Origin: Pomphorhynchus laevis
Taxonomy: Eukaryota > Acanthocephala > Palaeacanthocephala > Echinorhynchida > Pomphorhynchidae
Assembly (NCBI GenBank): GCA_012934845.2
Contig: WNNJ02001529.1
Coordinates: 1 to 64,000, forward strand
Reading direction: 5' to 3'
DNA length: 64,000 nucleotides
Below the pieces are notes generated by a model, which saw only the letters and a program-made list of their open reading frames with translations, was not told the origin of the DNA and ran no database searches. The translations under genes were made by a program, and so were the position numbers. Shown here one piece after another: positions 1-14,200 of this stretch (position 1 is its first letter; every line of letters starts with the position of its first letter).

Positions 1-539
1 ATTTTATTTTTATTATTTAAAGAAGTAAATAAAAGCAAAAACAAAGAATTGTCGCCAACTAAATTTTATTTTACAATAACAAAATAGCATTTTTTATAAT
101 AAAATATTTAAGATCATTTTTTTATATATTAAAAATATTTAATATATTTTTAGATATATTAAATATCTAAAAATAATATGAAGAAATGTATTGACTTCTA
201 TCGTTAAAAATAAAGTCGTAACATAAAAATAGTTTCTTAGTAATTTAATAATTAACAAATAAGATTTATTAATTTACACTTTGAATTTTTGAACGATACT
301 ATATTTATCATCAGGTTGCGTTTCAATTAAAAAGATAAAGTTATACAGAAAAAAGGAAACAAATTTTTGTATTTCTAAATTTGATCCTGTTTTTAAATTT
401 ATTGCCAGTCTGATCTTAAAACTAAAACTCTAAACTGTTACATAGATTATATAAGGCTTGTCTTTTTACCAGTCATTTTTAAAGTTGGTAAGTTAAAAAG
501 TAAGAATTATGCATTAAAAGGTGTTTGGGACTTTACCTG

Positions 540-840
540 CCCAGACACCTCGGCACCGAGTCATCTAAATACAGCTGTAACCGCACCGCGAGCGGTAACC
601 AGTGGATCAGAGGACAATAAACGCAGCAAATACGCCTGCCTGACCCCAATCTACAATTTTGTGCCGATCGCCGTGGAAACGCTTGGTGCGTTGGGCCCAA
701 AGGCGGAAGGCCTAATGCACGAAATAGGTCGGCGAATAGCAGCAGTGACCGGAGAGCGGCGGTCCACGGATTTCCTGCTGCAGAGGCTGAGCGTTGCCAT
801 CCAACGCGGTAACGCTAGTTGCGTTTCTGGGCGCGGCTGA
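540..840 (+). mobile_element. LINE ORF2 C-terminal remnant
   Basis: GC-rich block in AT-rich surroundings. One plus frame reads without a stop from about 550 to TGA at 838 and includes KYACLTPIYNFVPIAVETLG and, later, EIGRRIAAVTGERRSTDFLL then QRLSVAIQRGNASC. The pattern FVPIAVETLG...LGRRI...QRLSVAIQRGNA is the C-terminal tail seen in many animal non-LTR retrotransposon polyproteins. Only the tail is left. The abrupt GC change at both sides suggests a short insertion. Confidence 0.72.
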
Positions 841-2329
841 GGGGACGAGCAATAGATAAGACTTAGACACAATTTATTATTTGTAATTTTTGTTTTTTTA
901 ATTGATACATTTAAAATATGAACAAAGATTTTATATAAAATATATTATAAGATAACAATTTTTATATTTTATTTTTTAAATATTTTGAATATTTGTTCTA
1001 AATATTCAAAATATAAGAAAGGGCATAAATATAATAGTCACTTTTTTATAAATTCGAGGATGCGATAAAAATTGTATCTTTAAATGTGTAAGATGACATT
1101 TTAAAACCGTGTAACAGTTTTGAGATGAAACATTAAAACCCATTTTATATTGCAAGTATTTGCTACCTCACTCAATAATAAATCTTAATGTTTCAATTTT
1201 TTTTAAATTATACTGTAATTTATCAAAATTTGTATAATTATAAATTTTTAACTTTAAATGTACCATTTAATTATACGAAATTTAATAGCATTTTATGTTT
1301 CAGGTGAAAATATTTAGAAAATATTTAGTAAATTATAAATATACTTTTCTCAAGTTTTCCTGTGTTATCGAATAATTCATTGTTAGTAAAATGTCAGTAA
1401 ACGTTTAATGTTTTGCTCTAACAAGATAATAGCTTAATAATTGATTGTCTAAATCATCATTTACGGTAGATCAGATGTGTAGATAAATCGCAAATTTCCG
1501 AATGATTTCAGATTATCAATTGCCAGCTATCCATTATTTCTGTAGTCGCTAAACAGGAAACATTTTTGCTGTGCTCTAAGATGGCTATCCTAGAAGCATT
1601 GTTACCGGAAAATGTTTGGATATTTCCAATTGATTTGTATGCTATTTTTATTTAATTGACACGATGTAAATTGTCTAGTAAATTGATTTTATATCAAAAT
1701 TAGATTAACTTCTATATGTGACCGTCTTATTGACTTTTGTAAGATAGCAAACTCTTAATATATTTAAACCTGAAATATTTCTATTACATTTTTACATATT
1801 GTTTGCATCAGACTTACCAAAATTTGTGACAGACTTACCAAAATTTAAAACTAGATTTATTAAAGATAAACAGGAATTTATTAAAATTCCGCCAGCCACT
1901 ACTAGCGAAATATTAGAACATAAAAGTATAAAATAATGTAGAAAATAATGTAAAAATAACAATAATAAAAAATAATAATAAATAATTTTATTTTAAATCT
2001 CTTTTGAATCTGTTTCATCTTAAGTGCTTCTTTAACTTAATCGAACTTTTGTGGTGGTTCAGATAATACATAAAAAGATTAATGAAGATTTATTTGACTA
2101 TTGACTTAGCACTTATCAAGTATATTAATAGTTATAAAAGTTATAAAATTTAAAATAATAAAAAATTAAACACAATACATTTTTATACTTTTAAAGATTG
2201 CAAAGTTATTTCATTTATAATAACTAACTTACCTTGAAAGAATTACCTTGAAATTCTTTCTGATTAATAGAGCGTCATCCGTAATTTTATTATACCCATT
2301 GTAAGTGCATAATATCATTGTGCACTTAC

Positions 2330-2760
2330 AATTGTGCATTGACGCGAATATTTTATGGTGTATGCGCTGGAGCTTTTAGCTCGCGCTTTCACTTACTGAG
2401 CAAGCGTGTTTTGCTTATTCAGCAATTAGTAAATTTCTGAAGAAATGAGCGATATCACACGTGAAGTCACTCTTATGCAAACCATACCAGACGTAAGACT
2501 GATAACCGGTGGAGGAGCGTTCAATGAGCGGATTCCTTTCAGAGGTTTACTAAGACTTTACTACTGTCAACGTTGTGTAGCTCCAGGATCACACTGATGA
2601 GACGACCCTGTTGCGATAAGTAGACTAAGATCAAAACGGTCTATTGGGGGCTAGGCGTCTGTGGTGGGAGCATTCCGGGTTAAGCTTCCTTACGAAGGTT
2701 GTGAAAAAGCATGCAGGTTTATACTTTCCTGTTTGCATCATTAATAAAAGTTTTGGCCAA
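2330..2760. other. GC-richer island, unidentified (possible short transposable element)
   Basis: About 430 bases with much higher GC than the flanks, full of CpG and mixed-base words (for example ctcgcgctttcac, ggtggaggagcg, gggggctaggcgtc). No frame stays open for long on either strand. It contains CTGATGAGACGACC at 2595-2608 but no partner GAAA box nearby. Probably the remains of a non-coding or degraded element; family unknown. Confidence 0.4.
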
Positions 2761-4631
2761 ATTCTTTCTGATATAATTTTAGTATATTTTCGGTATCCTG
2801 TTCATTAGTTAACTGATAAACCTTATATATTTTAGAAAGAAAGTTGTATAGTTAAAATGCATGTCAAGATAATGCTATTGTTAAAATAAAAAATACGGCA
2901 TTTTTATCACTCCATATAAAAATGTTATTGAAACTCAATTATATAAATTCAGTATGTATATGGAATTATAATTTATTGACATTGTCACGAAAATAAAATT
3001 GAAAACACTGAACAGCAGGAAACTATTTGAAGAAAAATTTATATCAAAATATACACTGAAAATGCGTTAATGCCTAAATATTAAAATAATCTAAATAATC
3101 TAAATATCTAAATAATAAAATAATCTAAACTCGTAAAGCTTTTATAGCTTCTTATAAACGAGTATTTTTTCAAACATTAATTTAAATTTCCATTAAGTTC
3201 TTCGTGTTATATTTAAACATGAAGTTCTTACATTACAAATTGATGTATCAAATATACTGTGAATTACGTCTTATATATTACGTTTGATAAATTACGCGAA
3301 TTATTGCTATTGTATTTAGAATTGTATTGTATTTAGTCAACGTCGGTATTTTTCGAATACTGGCGGCATTCGAAAAGTATGTGCAACCAATATTTAATGC
3401 TTCATATTAAAATGCTTCTTAGCTGTTGAAAACTTTTGTCAATTATCTATCGTTTTCTTTTGAGAACAAAAATCATATTTTTTATAAATTTGTAATAACT
3501 AAAATAAATAAACGAAGTAAAATTTTAATAATTAAAATTTTAATGTGAATAATAAATTAGCTACTAATAAATAAATTATTACTACTACATCAATTCTAAA
3601 AAATCATAAAGATCCAAATGCCAAAATAACACTATGAATGAAATCAGTAGTGGAAACAATTAATAAAAATTCGGTGACATTTCATAGGGTTAAATTAATA
3701 AAATGATTAATAATTAATAATACTAATTATTAATTAATAAATTAATGAAGTTATTTATGTTAATTGTATAATGCCTGCAATGAAAAACACTTTCAGTTGG
3801 AATTGGTTGCTCCCAAAATTGACCAGGTAATTTCGGCTTAAAATTAAGAACATGGACAATGATTCAAGTATTACTCATGAAGAAAGATTGAAGTATCAAT
3901 ATATCAAAACATCTACATTCAAGTTCCCTACTCATTTAAATTTATCTAATCACTTTTGTATTACACTTTGTCACTTCATAACCGTGTAGCTTTTACAAAA
4001 CAGTTCTTCTCACTCTCCATTAAATTTCGCCTCACACACCGTCCGTTATGCTCAACTATAAAACATACTTATAACACGTGAAGCTTAATAATCTGGTTGA
4101 AATAGTATGTTTTAAATTTTACATATCACCTGCTATATGGTGTATTTAATCTTTAATCATCTGAATATGTGATATCGACAGATGTATATTACATCTGAGT
4201 ATGTGCTAACAGACATCATAAATGATTTATGAAATCTAATACGTCTAGTTAGTGCTAGCATTTCTTAAAATTTAGTTTTTGATTGATTTAGTGGAATAGT
4301 AATTTCGTACGATCCTCTCCGATGGTAAGGAAGAATGCAAGGAAAATACAAATTCAAATGCCAGTAATCAATCAAAAGATTTATAGGTAAACTTTGAAGT
4401 AAAAAATTTCGAGCAAAACATAATTTTGCCCATGTCCTGTGTTATGATAATGTTTGAAGTGATTATACTATCGAAGTTTATACAATCCGTTTATAAAAAC
4501 GGATAGTATATTCAGTGTAAACACTTGACATTTGATTCACTGGAAAATCTAATAAAAATAAATGTCACAAAAGCTAATCGATAAGATTTTAAAATATAAA
4601 TTGCTATTCTGTCTTGAATTAGAACTGCTAA

Positions 4632-4659
4632 AAACTTGCTTTCATTTGAAAGCAAGTTT
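4632..4659. repeat. Perfect 12-bp hairpin
   Basis: aaacttgctttc at 4632-4643 and its exact reverse complement at 4648-4659, with a 4-base loop. No surrounding repeat was recognised. Confidence 0.7.
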
Positions 4660-5063
4660 GAACAATTCGATAAGTTTGAACATCAATCTGATCATTAACG
4701 GTTAGTTTCATTTCGGTTTATTACGTGCTATTGATATTCTGCACGAACATTTTCATCGAATATTTTATAATAAGTATTAACCTTTCAATTCTTTTTTATA
4801 TGCCTAGTTCCTATCAAAATTTTTATATTAAATACAATTTGCAATAAAATGTTACACAGCTCTCATGGGATAAATTGCTATGAATTAAGCTAAGATCTTA
4901 GGATTCCCCAATTTGCTTTGTTTCAAATTGGTTTTGTTTTCTAACAGCTTTGTTACGCTGAATTAATTTCACCAAGCAACATGATGGCTTTGCTAATATT
5001 TAATCTAGCGTAAATTGGTTTTTAATTTAATGAATAATAAATTAAAAGTAAGTAAAATCGTAC

Positions 5064-5223
5064 CTATCTTTATTTGAACAGCATTAAACTTCTGTTTGCA
5101 ATTAGCTAAAAGAGCATTCAACGAGTTTGCCGATCCTTGCCCATGCTCTTTCTCCATGTTGTAAAGAAGCTTTTGAAGATATTCTATTCGTTCTTGATAT
5201 ATCCGAATAGTTTTGGCGTGCTC
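5064..5223 (-). CDS. DMD: Dystrophin exon 16 (spectrin repeat), last exon in the window
   Basis: A 160-nt exon after tttAG and before GTACGA, from phase 0 to phase 1. It encodes EHAKTIRIYQERIEYLQKLL then NMEKEHGQGSANSLNALLAN and CKQKFNAVQIKI. Coiled-coil character and phase support it; individual residues are poorly conserved. The next exon should start in phase 1, and I found none in 1-5063. Confidence 0.8.
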
Positions 5224-8200
5224 CTAAAATTTAAACTTAAAATCTTAGAGTAAAGAAATACGTCTGAATTTCTTTACACCATTTTGTATTGAAATCATTT
5301 TAAATGGGAAAATATCTTTAAAATGAGAAGCCCTTTAGATTCCAATGTATCACACATTACATATTCTCTTGAAAACAGTACTTGTAAGAAGCATATTTTT
5401 CCGTAACATGATATTAAGTATAACTTTAAATATGTCTAACTTTATTTTATGGAAATATAATCTAAGGTATTTATGATTAGAAAGAAAATATTTCCATTGA
5501 TAAGTAAATATGGAGAATTTTAATTTCAAGTAATATTTCAAGTAATTATATATTTAATTTTTGCACTAAATATAGTTGTTTAATCAAAAATTAATTTTTT
5601 ATTTTTACGACCTTTTCATCTGTAACCCCAAACATAAAAGTGATTGGTCGGGAAAATTTGCAAATCCTTTGAAGCGTTGTCTTTGAATAGAATTCACCGA
5701 AAGATTAGGCTCAGAGCGAGGAGCAATTGGTATTAATGTGCACTAGGGTTTGCGAGCTTCGTGCTCACGAGGCACTTTTCCTTGTAAAGAACAGCCTTTA
5801 CATGCCCAGACTGCTTTATAAGTTCCGTACAACTCCTTGTTTCAACATGTACGTGGAACTTTATAAGCTCGATGGTGTACTGAAAAAAAAATTATCTTAC
5901 ATCACAAATTGCGCGATAACGAACGATTCTTGGCGTCAGGCTTCACGCCGTGCCGTTCGGTGGTTTGAAAATCCGCCGTTCAGCGGACATTGCTCTTCCG
6001 GCTTTTTTATCGTCTGCAGTAGAACGAAGGACTGCTCCAACATTTTTTTGAATAACTATGCACATTGCCCACATTTTGATTACGGGATTGGCCCAATAGC
6101 AATTGGGAGCACACTCTGTCGTATTGCTGCAAATGTACTGTGTAAACATATCACAAAAAGTAGGTGATCACATCCGTCAATATCAACTAGGCGCTGTACA
6201 CCCTGTGGAGCAGAAGCGATTGTTCACGCAATCCGATCATTCATAATGAACTGCCAACAGCTCTAGTTGTTCTCACTTCGAAATGCTTTTAAATGCTTTT
6301 AAAAGATGTTCATAATTTTCTGAAAAAAACTATTGTATGACGATAATCTGTTGATTAGAAGTTTTGCGATATTTCTTCAAAATTTATATACATTTTTTAC
6401 TAAAAATTAAAAATTTATTTTTCAAGCTGTGATTATGCAATAAACTAATAATTACGGTGTCTCTGTATTAAAGAAAATAATTTTTTTCATATTACTTTGT
6501 TATAATTAAAATGATTACTATTGCTTAATATTACAATAACAACATTATTTTCAATTTTATCTTAATTTGTAAAAAAACTCGTCCCCATATGTAAAATAAG
6601 CATTATTTGGTAGTGTAAATCATAATATAACAAAATGGTTGCGAATATTGCATTACTTGGAATTTTATTTATCTTTATCTGATAAAGATAGTCATATAAA
6701 TATAAATAAATGTATTATAAATAAATTTATTCAATAAAATATATTTATTTTATAAATTTTTTATAATGAAATGATTGTAAATATTGCATTAGTTTGATAT
6801 TTTATTTATATTTATCTGAATAGTTACAGATAAGCTTGTCAAATTAGTTTATTTTCAAACTGATATACACACATGTCTTGACAAAGGTATACGCCAACAT
6901 ACGTTATTTTAAGTTTTAGCCACATTTCCATTTAAAATTCAGATCACTCTTCAAAACTGTTTGTTAGCAGTTCCGAGTGCACCCATCTGATCGATTTATT
7001 TCGTAGTTTCCGTACTGTATTTAAAAAATAAGATGATTTAATCTTCGTAGAAAGATTATTTAATCTTTCGAAATGTGCTATTTGTTAAGAAATGCCGATT
7101 TATTGTAAAATATCGATATCCATATTTTACTTGAAACATTAAAATCTTTCAAGTTGCTGAATTTCTCAAATTAGCGCTAGTATGTAGACCTGTATTGCAA
7201 TGTTATTTCCATGATTTAAAGTCGACAGATGCTTTGGTTTAGAAAAATTTAATTTTTTATTTTAGGACAAAAATATCTTCTATAAGATATTTGATTATAT
7301 ACACCCAGTAAAGAATATAATTTTTAATAATTATTTAATTTGAGAAACTAATTTGTTTGAACAATTTGATATAATTGGCGATCATATGTTAAGTTGGGCA
7401 GTTATTAAATCAGTGTGTCTACGGTATAATTACGTTTACACGTTTACAATAAAACAATTAATAATTTAATTAATAATTACGTTTACAATTTATAATTACG
7501 TAGTTCACATTTTTTTACAAAAATTTATAATTTCGATAGCACGGCCTAAACATCTCATAATTTTCATACGTAATTCACAATTGAACAGTTTAGATGTTTA
7601 AGAGATTTTCCCCTTCAGCGAGAATAATGCTGTCGATTTCAATTATAATACTATACTATATTAAAATAGATAACTGTTGTCTTTTATTGAACATAATTCA
7701 TATTTAATTTATGCTGTACTTTACATTTCAAACATTGTTTAACAAATGTTATAGTTTGAAAGACACTTACTGTATCACAGTCGTCCAGCTAGTATAAAAT
7801 AAGTTACAACAAAATAAAATTTTCGTTGCAGCAAAATAAGATTTAAAAGTTAATCTAAAGCCTACACGACGCATTTATGATACCGAATTTAAATGCATCA
7901 CTTAAGCCTATTGTGCATTGTAGAACAAGAAATATGAAGCATATATATTAATTATAGAATGTTCCAAGTGCATATAAACCTATATAAAGTCTAACATACG
8001 CATTCATTAATAGCACAGTAACTACTTCAATGATAGAGTCATTCATGATACCGGATAAAGATGTACCACTAAAGAGTATATATTTAGTGCGATGCATTGA
8101 AGGTTTTGTAAGGCTAAGTTTTATAGATTGACAGAAACGAAGAAAGTGAGTGAAAAGGAATTAATAAAAAATCACAATATGTTTCGATATCTCCTGCTAT

Positions 8201-11200
8201 CATCTTCAGAAATTACAAACAGATTTTCTTAAATTAAATATAAACCCATTAAGTAAAGTTAATTCTTGGATAATTGCTATCTGCTATTTCGTTCACATAA
8301 TTTTTGGTTGATTGCTATATGTCCGTTATTTCGTTATTTAGCTACAACTACCTATATTTTTAAAAGCATTCAAATTAACTTTTTATTTTACATGAAAATA
8401 CCGAGAATATTAAATTCAAAAAATAAACAAATGTACCATTTAAAAATTAAGAATTTAATAATTAAGCAATTAGCATTAAACATTTCACATTAAGAATTGA
8501 CTACTTCGCAAATAAGTATTTAAGTTTTTATCACCGATGACAAGTTAGTCAGTCATTGAGTTATAAATATCACATTCAACTATAGTGCGTGTAATATGTG
8601 AATCTGATATATGAATTTTGGCTGATCAAGCGTCAGAATATGAGTCAGAATACCCAGGATTATGGATTATGTCGACATGAAATATCCTTTACAGATAACA
8701 AGATACGACTTTTAGAAGCTAAGGGATAATTAGATTTTATTTTTACTATAATTATTTAAATACAAAATTTGATATCTATAGAAACAAACGACTGTGTAGA
8801 TATCATACAATGTTGAAAATTTCTATTTTTTGTTGCGTCTTTTCGAATGCATTTATACTCAAATTAAAGCTTTTTGAGATATTTATTAATACCAAACTAT
8901 ATATTAGGCTGTAAGCAATTGTATATACGAAAGCTACATATACCATAGCTCTTATCATTTGCAAGCTCTTTAAGTTTTAACGTCTTTTTTAATACATTAC
9001 ATTTTTTAATTTAAAAGTTGAAAAATATCTTAAATTAGTTTTCCTAAATATTAATATATATATTCATTGATAACATAACATTCGATATATTAGAATAAGA
9101 CGTTATATCTTATTAATGTTTTATTCAATATATCACAAAATATATTCGATATTACAAATATCATTGAATAAAATGATTAAAATAATTTCACAGACGAGTA
9201 AATGTATTGTATTGTAAGTCATCAAACAATAATGTGAATGTAACAATCAAAAATAAAATCTTTATAAATTTATTTATTCATATATGTAACACACGTGTAG
9301 CATTTTTATTCAATTGTGATGAATTTAAGATTGTTTCTACCAAATAAATGTAAAATAATTGATAATTTATCATTAACTTATTCGGTATTATATTATGATC
9401 GATGGGATTTTATGTAAAAATATTCTTTATAAAATATTCTTTAGAAAACTTAAATATTAAGTTTTCTCATATTTAACATATAAATTGGAATTTTAAGTAA
9501 AATATAACGGTAACAACGGTATACTTTAAAGTTAATTTGTACTTTTAACCTTAGGTTTAATTTGTTCACCATCAACTTGCGTTTCGTTTGATAAATACAG
9601 TCGACTAAGATCATTTACTCCATCTTCGACCGGCTGTAATTCATTTCTTACGTATGACTCATCGATTTTAAGAGAAGCGTTTTTACGAATTTGATTAACT
9701 TTATCTTCCAAATGCAACCATCTTTCTTTGATATCTGTATGCATGTTGCTAACATTTTCCATTTCATTTGCTAAAATATACAAAAGTCTTTTGTGCTTTA
9801 TTTGCAATTAAATCGTTAAAAATAAAAAATAATAAATACTAAACCCATAATATTCTTCAATTTCAAATATATAGTTATTACAGGAACAAAGAAGCAGAAA
9901 AATTATCCTTTATTTGATAAAAAAAATTCTATATTTTGATAGCTCTTGCTATCATCAGGCTACAATAAAAATATGCAGTAACTATATATTAAAAAAACGT
10001 TCAAATTTTGATGACTATTTTTTTATTCTGCACGTTTCAATTTGTAAACTTATTGGTGAACTAAATCAGCTACAGATCCAATACCTACTTTTCACGTTTC
10101 GGTCATTTTAATGTTAGCTGAGTTAATTAAATTTAAAAGATTGTTAATAAATGATGACCTTTTAACTATAAAAATTTAATTCTAATTATAATACAATTAA
10201 ATATATTAAAACCATATAAAATGCTAGTTATATTACTAGCATAAAGAATATAGTATATATATTACTATATAGTATGTAAAGAATATAGTATATATATTAC
10301 TATATAGTATGTAAAGAATATTTATTTTTATATTCCTTTTATAAATAAAATATTATCATCTGATAATTAATACTTTACTTACTATCCTATAAAATTACAA
10401 TGAAAACGTGTTGCATTGTCTATTGGTTAAATTGATCAATTTTATCGATTAATATGATTAATTTGATTAATTTAAATTAATTTTTATTTGTTTATTTGCA
10501 CTTCAAATCATCAAATTTAATTAATGCTGTTTATGTTGTCTGGAAACGACAACATTTCTGATGGATTAAATATTGCCATTCAGTTAATGGAACTGCTGGG
10601 TTATAAAATCTCTTTTTGAGATGCCGAAATTTTAAATTTATTTATAGAATAAAATATGTATCATTAATTAACTGATATAGTCAAATATAACATAAATATA
10701 ATAATTATTTATTTAATTAGTTTAGGGATAAATAATTATTCTAAAATTATTATTGTCTATTTGCACTTCAAACCATCAAATTTATTGGAACTTAATTACT
10801 TTCTCTTAATTTTTATTCCAATATAAAATTATATCCCCTCATAATCTGTTAGAATCCATGCTAATAATAAAACTATTACCATCTAGATTAAAAGCTTACT
10901 GTCTGTTAGCAATGTTTGTAGATTTTCTCCAATTCTGCTCAATTCTGAAAAATCCCGATTGTATCTGTTAAATTTCTGAATGAGTTCCTAAATTTAAGAA
11001 AAATACTCATCTACTCAAAACGCAAACGAGTAGTAAATAAATTCAATGAATAGATTAAGCCCTATGTAAATAAAATAAAAATAAAAATTCAAAGCGAATT
11101 CGAAGTTAACAATAAAATTATACAAAAACTTTATAAATTCAATATTTACACTTTAAGTGCAAATTTAATAATCAATAAATTAGATAAACAATTATATTTA

Positions 11201-14200
11201 TAATAATATTTACATATAATAATAGTACAATTATATTATATATCTATGTATATATACAGAAATTGTTTTTATGGCTAAATATATTATAAAAATGTTAAAT
11301 CAATAACATTTACGTATTAAATTAATTAATATTCATTTAAATGATATCATTTAGATTAACTTATATTTTTATAAATTTTGAAATTAATTATTAACCTTAA
11401 ATTTTAATTGTAAGTAAAATTAAAATAGATTTTTTCAATTTAAATTATTCATTTCAGTATAAAAGTTACACGAAAATATTTATAAGCAAAAATATTCACA
11501 CGAGAATATTTGCACGAAAATACTTAAATTTGATTGATGAAATCACGGCTTTTAAAATGAGCTTTATCAGCTTAATGATCAGCTTAAGCTGATATTAGTT
11601 TCTATTGAAATTGGTAAAAACTTATGTAAGAAATGTATAAATATTTCCATAAATTTTTCACTTAATTATGACATCAGCGTTAAGATTTAATGTATTAAAT
11701 CAGCTAACTGAGTCTACGTATTTAATATAATTATAAAATAAACAAAACAATAATGCTAAATCAAAATTTAATAATTAAATAATAAAATTAATAATTGTTT
11801 TTAGATTTTCTATAATTTAAATCAAGTTAAAAAAAATAAAATTTAAAATAAACGTCATTTTTATGAATTGACTAATAGAATAACAGACGTTGTATCAGAA
11901 TAAGAATTAGAGGTCATCAGGAGGAACTGCTCTGTTATCAGGTTTCGGCCTCTAACTCCTTAACCCAACATAGCAGCGGGGCCAAATACATGTTAATGAT
12001 ATATTTCCTCTGAAATAACTATCTAGTATCTTATTCTCATACTAAAGTATATTATTTATTATCCATTCCATAAAAATTTGCCACTTAAGAGTTTAAATTT
12101 ATTCTGTATATTATTGTGTTGATTTATATATTTTACTATTTTCTGCTTGATGTTATTTTTATAGTAACCTAGTTTAAAATATGTATCTATTAAATTATTT
12201 AAATGATTTTGAAGAAAGCCAATATCATTACATATTGTTGCAATTCTTAAAATTTCATTATTTAATGTATTATATTTTATATTATATGGTATGCATGAAT
12301 GCTCATGCAAAAATATGTTTCTTGTAAATTTAAATATGTCATCTTTACGATATAAATTAATAGTAGTTTTAGTTAATGTTAATTTAATGTTCATATCTAG
12401 ATATACACCTTCTTTATCATTAATATTGGTTTTATTAAGAATGAGGCTACCTGGATAAATTTGTTCACTAATTGAATAAAAATTATTAGAATTAAATACA
12501 CATATATCATCAATGTATCGAAACATGTATTTCATATATTTATATTGTTTAGATTTAGTTTTTACACAGTTATGAACAAATTCATATTCTATAAAGCTTA
12601 AAAACAAGTCAGCTATAATTGGGCTACTATTACCACCCATTGGAACACCTTTTACTTGTCTAAATATAGATGTCCCTACTTTTAAATAATTTTGATTTAT
12701 CAAAATATTTAAGGATTCTATTAATTCAATTTTATCCATATATTTATATTTATTTGATGGTTTAATTTTTGTTAGATAGGCGTTATAATTATTATAACAT
12801 ATATATGTATATATTTTTCCGAATATAAGATTAATTAATTTTACTAACGCTTCTTTAATATCTACTAAATCTAGATTTGTATAAAGCGTACTAAAATCGT
12901 ATGTATTTATATTTTGAAAATTTATTCCTTTTGTCTGTTCTAAAAATTCTTTTGTAGAATTAATACTGAAATAGTGTTTTATACAAGTATTAATTTCGAT
13001 TACCTTGCAATATTTTTTAAAATGTGCTTTAATTACTTTAAGTATTTTATTCATATAGACAGAAAGTGGTTTTAATGTACATTTAAACGCACTACATATG
13101 AACCTAGGTTTTATTGGATTTTTATGTAATTTTGGATTCCAATATAATATAGGTATAGTTTTATTATCTAATTCAACCTTTATACCTTTTTTATCCATTA
13201 TAGAACAGTGACTTGTAATAATTGTTTCTAAACTCAACTCACTACGTTCATATGTTGGATTTATATTTAAATCATTAGAATTAACCTCTTTCATTAGTAT
13301 ATCATAATAAAGCTTTTTGCATATGAAGACAAAGTTATTACTAGCTTTATCAATAGTTGTTATTATATAGTTATCCTTTAATATATTATATAGTTATCCT
13401 TCAAATATATAATCTTTCCAAATTTTTATCTTAGATATATTCGAGCTTTCACTATTAATCAGCTTACTAAAGTAATCATTTAAGTTATTATATAAAGAAT
13501 TGTAAATTTTATTTTTGTCTATTTAGTTTATTATTTTGATTTACGTTGTGATTCACTGTGATTAAAATTATCGTAAAACAGGTTGTTACTTCTATTTATT
13601 AAAGTGTAGAATGCTAAAACTTAGATTTTGTCCAAGAAGAACCTATTTCTGCATCATATTGTTATGAGGTAAATTTACGTTAAATACATTTACAAACTTA
13701 AAAAGTACTTAGGTCAAAAATATCTATTGACTTTTATCTAACGTTATTGACGTTAAATAACAGTTCATATTCTTCGTGAAAGAACAAATAAAAGAAATTG
13801 ATATCTCAATTTTAGCACATAAATATCAAACACCTGTTTCTATAAAATCTAACGTTTAAATTAAAGGTGTGATTTAATCAAATATTGTAAAAATATGTAT
13901 TTAGTCTTAATGGCTAAGTTGTAAATTTAAGCTAAATGACTATTAATTAACAAAATCAATTTACAAAAGCATCTTTCTAACTTGTCTACATGCAGATATA
14001 GCTAACAGCATATGTGTGATTTACATTATAAAATTAATATTAGGTGGTATTACACGGTTTTATACGATAAACTTTAAATTTTTACTTAAAGTTTTGTATT
14101 ATTGCAATCAGAACGGATTTAAAGAAGATTTCATCAATATTCTTAGCTCCCAAAATACAAAATATATTATACATCACTAAAGAAATTTAGATTTCTCTTT

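Larger units (their letters stand above)
1..5063. other. Dystrophin intron sequence downstream of exon 16
   Basis: AT-rich sequence of the unfinished intron after exon 16. It contains a LINE remnant (540-840), a GC-richer island (2330-2760) and a perfect hairpin (4632-4659). I found no acceptor followed by an open coding stretch in phase 1 on the minus strand. Confidence 0.6.
5224..9549. other. Dystrophin intron 15
   Basis: Intron of 4326 nt in the minus-strand gene. It holds a LINE remnant (about 5690-6280) and a hammerhead-like motif (8182-8209). The rest, 6290-8150 and 8230-9540, is AT-rich with no coding or repeat family I could name. Confidence 0.7.
9771..10899. other. Dystrophin intron 14
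   Basis: Intron of 1129 nt, AT-rich. It contains the solo terminal repeat at 9850-9965 and a 40-bp tandem duplication at 10236-10320. No other element recognised. Confidence 0.7.

Noticed and set aside
651-872. Open frame of 73 codons on the minus strand
   Set aside because: It is the antisense of the LINE C-terminal tail on the plus strand, which has clear homology.
3790-3830. Exon-like plus-strand piece, tttcag...gtaatt with 30 open bases
   Set aside because: Too short, on the wrong strand for dystrophin and without partner exons; expected by chance.
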